NCBI RefSeq assembly: GCF_030128825.1
Contig: NZ_CP119127.1
Location: forward strand, 3,472,001 to 3,536,000
Reading direction: 5' to 3'
Length of the DNA: 64,000 nt
DNA from: Sphingobium sp. WTD-1
Lineage (GTDB): Bacteria > Pseudomonadota > Alphaproteobacteria > Sphingomonadales > Sphingomonadaceae
In this document: positions 62,127-64,000 of the stretch, in pieces
Numbering within the stretch: the stretch's first letter is position 1
Layout of the letters: each line of letters begins with the position of its first letter
Translations under genes and position numbers: made by a program
Notes under the pieces: generated by a model
Told to the model about the DNA's origin: nothing
Database searches by the model: none
What the model saw: the letters and a program-made list of their open reading frames with translations, nothing else

Positions 62127-62248
62127 AGAGCGTCGGCCCTCGCCGCTAATTGCTTGCATTTGATAGATCGCTTCACAGATGGCGCGACGTCACTGGCGAA
62201 ACAGGCTATGTTTCACGCGCTTTCCGGTCGCTCGATCACAGGTGAGGC

Positions 62249-63154
62249 ATGGACAATCGCGCAGGCGAGATGATGGTGTTCGTTCGGGTCGTCGAAGCGG
62301 GCAGCTTTTCCGAAGCGGCGCGGCTGATGCTGATGACGCCCTCGACCGTGTCCAAGCTGATCGCCCGGCTGGAAGCGCGGCTGGGCGTACGCCTGATCGA
62401 ACGATCAACCCGGCGACTGGCGCTGACCGGCGAAGGCCAGTTTTATTATGAACGCAGCCAGGCGATGCTCGCCCAGATCGACGAGACCGAACAGCAGATC
62501 GCACAGGGCGGCGCGGAAGCCGAAGGCCTGGTCCGTGTCACCTCGTCCGTGACCTTCGGCACCACCGCGCTCGAACCGATCCTGCCGGCCTTTTTCGAGG
62601 CCTATCCTCGGATCATCGTGGATCTGTCGCTGTCGGACGAGGTGGTCGATCTGTATCTCGACCGCACGGACGTCGCGATCCGCGTCGGCAAGTTGCAGGA
62701 TTCCATCCTGATGGCGCGCCGGATTGGCGAGACGCGCCGCCGGATCGTCGCTTCGCCCGCCTATCTCGCTCGGTACGGCACGCCGCGTACGCCGGAGGAA
62801 CTGGTCGGCCATAACTGCCTTGGCTTCAATTTTCGACGCGCCATGCCGGTCTGGCCGATGCGCGAGGGCGGCCGGATCGTGGAGCGGATGCTGAGCGGGT
62901 CGCTGCTGGCCAATAATGGCGAGACACTGCGACGGATGGCGCTTGCGGGCGTCGGCATCGTGCGGACGGCCGACTATCATCTGCGCGGGGCGATCGCGCG
63001 CGGCGAACTGGTGGAACTGCTGATCGACAGCGAGATTGGCGAGGTGGACGATATCCATGCCCTGTTTCGCGGGGCGCAATTCCTGCCCGCGCGGGTCCGG
63101 GCCTTTCTCGATTTTACCGTGCCACGGATGCAGGCCTTTCTGACCGAGGGATGA
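62249..63154 (+). CDS. LysR-type transcriptional regulator
   Basis: 301-aa regulator. The N-terminal helix-turn-helix is MMVFVRVVEAGSFSEAARLMLMTPSTVSKLIARLEARLGVRLIERSTRRL, as in the CrgA subfamily. The effector domain (about 90-300) shows VRVTSSVTFGTTALEPILPAF, VDLSLSDEVVDLYLDRTDVAIRVG and NNGETLRRMALAGVGIV. Its target cannot be read; it is not divergent from a gene, and it follows the exporter operon in the same direction after 122 nt, so it may regulate that operon or the convergent monooxygenase-like gene. Confidence 0.94.
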   Translation: MDNRAGEMMVFVRVVEAGSFSEAARLMLMTPSTVSKLIARLEARLGVRLIERSTRRLALTGEGQFYYERSQAMLAQIDETEQQIAQGGAEAEGLVRVTSSVTFGTTALEPILPAFFEAYPRIIVDLSLSDEVVDLYLDRTDVAIRVGKLQDSILMARRIGETRRRIVASPAYLARYGTPRTPEELVGHNCLGFNFRRAMPVWPMREGGRIVERMLSGSLLANNGETLRRMALAGVGIVRTADYHLRGAIARGELVELLIDSEIGEVDDIHALFRGAQFLPARVRAFLDFTVPRMQAFLTEG

Positions 63155-63160
63155 GGTGGC

Positions 63161-63178
63161 CGGGCGATTGACCGCCCG
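63161..63178. terminator. Hairpin between convergent genes
   Basis: Perfect 6-bp GC stem CGGGCG / CGCCCG with a 6-nt loop in the 38-nt gap between the LysR and monooxygenase-like 3' ends. No T-run, so it is a weak bidirectional terminator candidate. Confidence 0.35.
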
Positions 63179-63192
63179 ACCGCGCCGATCGT

Positions 63193-63624
63193 TCAGTGGG
63201 CACCGTGCCCCAATATCGCCATGCGCATCACCTCGACCCCGCCCTCTGCCAGTTCGGGCAGCCTGTCGAACCAGGCCTGGACATAGGGCATGGCGTTATG
63301 CGCCTCGAAATCGGCCTGGGTCTCGAACACTTCATAGAAGATGAAATGGCCCGGTTTGGCGCGATCCTCCTGCAGGAAATAGACGAAATTCTTGGGATCG
63401 CTGCGGACCAGTTCCACCAGCGGCAGCGTTGCCGCGCGCAATGCGTCTTCCTTGCCGGGTTTCGCCCGCACCTGGGCCACGATCGACCAGGCGCCATCTG
63501 GAATGCGGTTATAGCGGACCGTGTCGGCGACAGGCGCTGGCGTTGGTGCCTGGGCAAGTGCCGGACCCGTCGCGGCCAGCGACAGCAACATGGGCGACAG
63601 TCCGATGAGAATGTTGCGCATCAT
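63193..63624 (-). CDS. Secreted antibiotic-biosynthesis-monooxygenase-fold protein
   Basis: 143-aa protein of the ABM/quinol-monooxygenase fold with a signal peptide (RNILIGLSPMLLSLAATGPALAQ), unusual since most of this family are cytoplasmic. The domain begins WSIVAQVRAKPGKEDALRAA and has FVYFLQEDRAKPGHFIFYEVFETQADFEAH and MPYVQAWFDRLPEL. Family members oxidise quinols or remove small reactive molecules without cofactor. The start is 63624 or 63621 (MM pair). The adjacent upstream gene on the same strand is VOC-like, suggesting a shared small-molecule pathway. Confidence 0.85.
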   Translation of the reverse strand: MMRNILIGLSPMLLSLAATGPALAQAPTPAPVADTVRYNRIPDGAWSIVAQVRAKPGKEDALRAATLPLVELVRSDPKNFVYFLQEDRAKPGHFIFYEVFETQADFEAHNAMPYVQAWFDRLPELAEGGVEVMRMAILGHGAH

Positions 63625-63686
63625 GCGTTCCTTTGCTTGGCATGTGGGAAAGGTAACCGGGGCGGGCAACGCCGCCCCGCTTGGGT

Positions 63687-64000
63687 TCAAAGCCCGGCAC
63701 GGGCCTTCTGGCGGCTGGCCAGCGTGTTGGCGAAGCGCTGTTTCACCGGCCCCAGCGCCTTCACGAATTCGAGCTGCTCGCCCTCCGGCCCCTTGCAATA
63801 GATCAGCTCCCATCCGTCCGACGGGGCGACCGTCACCTTGTTGGTGTTGCTGCTCTGGGGCGCGGCCTTACGCTCGGCCTCGCTGCGCACGCGGATAATG
63901 CGATTTGCGCGGACCTGCGTCATGCCGCGCCGGGCGGACTCCGCTTCTAGGTCGGTGATGAACTGGTTGAAGTCGACATCATCGCGCACATAGAAACAGA
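63687..64000 (-). CDS. VOC-like protein, C-terminal part (runs off the right edge)
   Basis: C-terminal ~103 residues of a longer protein; the frame is open to the window edge and the visible ATG at 63989 is probably internal. The end GWELIYCKGPEGEQLEFVKAL resembles the last beta unit of a VOC/glyoxalase domain, with a Glu in the metal-ligand position (QLEFV). Before it lies a Lys/Arg-rich helix. It is 62 nt upstream of the secreted monooxygenase-fold gene and co-oriented. Substrate unknown. Confidence 0.65.
   Translation of the reverse strand, partial: CFYVRDDVDFNQFITDLEAESARRGMTQVRANRIIRVRSEAERKAAPQSSNTNKVTVAPSDGWELIYCKGPEGEQLEFVKALGPVKQRFANTLASRQKARAGL

Noticed and set aside
60591..62159. 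522-aa minus-strand frame opposite the TolC-like gene
   Set aside because: Antisense shadow of a gene with signal peptide and family motifs.
1..64000. CRISPR arrays, rRNA genes, replication origin
   Set aside because: No regularly spaced repeats, rRNA-like sequence or DnaA-box cluster was seen on reading.

Overview
This 64 kb window is GC-rich chromosomal DNA that reads as a sphingomonad alphaproteobacterium, most likely Sphingobium or a close relative. The grounds are an exosortase A (XrtA) exopolysaccharide locus with an XrtA-EpsI fusion, TonB-dependent receptors of the Caulobacter/Xanthomonas type, an Anbu/alpha-E/ATP-grasp cluster and an arginyltransferase of the Bpt type. The genus is an inference; no rRNA or other taxonomic marker is present.

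Layout. 1-4817 (minus): ECF sigma factor, FecR anti-sigma factor, STN-bearing TonB-dependent receptor and the 5' part of an alkaline phosphatase, a surface-signalling uptake operon. 5.2-7.0 kb: a cupin gene, tRNA-Asn, a decayed IS3-type transposase remnant and an apparently complete IS5-family element with a -1 frameshift transposase. 7.2-13.1 kb: an acyltransferase, a pseudouridine synthase, an ArfB-like rescue factor, and a four-gene glycosylation operon (GtrA, GT2, methyltransferase, GT39-like). 13.1-22.6 kb: mostly housekeeping genes (fRMsr, RcnB-like, VOC, PAS-GGDEF-EAL, Bpt, threonine ammonia-lyase, beta-hydroxyacid dehydrogenase, amidohydrolase).

22.7-49.0 kb is the dominant feature, a complex XrtA-type exopolysaccharide locus. 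On the minus strand, in transcription order, it runs: acyl-CoA ligase, PLP decarboxylase, outer-membrane export lipoprotein, chain-length protein, tyrosine autokinase, outer-membrane protein, ATPase, deacetylase, two FemAB paralogues, glycosyltransferase, exosortase-EpsI, asparagine synthase-like amidotransferase, priming sugar transferase, GT2, methyltransferase, flippase, GT4, FkbM methyltransferase and a polytopic membrane protein. Most junctions are 1-4 nt overlaps. A GNAT acyltransferase and an acyl carrier protein diverge from the ligase. Together these genes would prime, elongate, decorate, flip and export an acidic or modified polysaccharide, and sort PEP-CTERM proteins encoded elsewhere.

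49-52.4 kb: a TIGR04222-like membrane protein with a Gly/Cys tail and its partner, thioredoxin reductase and an alpha/beta hydrolase. 52.4-56.5 kb: the Anbu protease operon. 56.8-57.9 kb: tRNA-Met followed by a dead tyrosine-recombinase relic. 57.9-62.1 kb: a type-I-secretion-like tripartite operon whose ABC protein has lost every recognisable ATPase motif, the most unusual system in the window. 62.2-64.0 kb: a LysR regulator, a secreted monooxygenase-fold protein and a truncated VOC-like gene.
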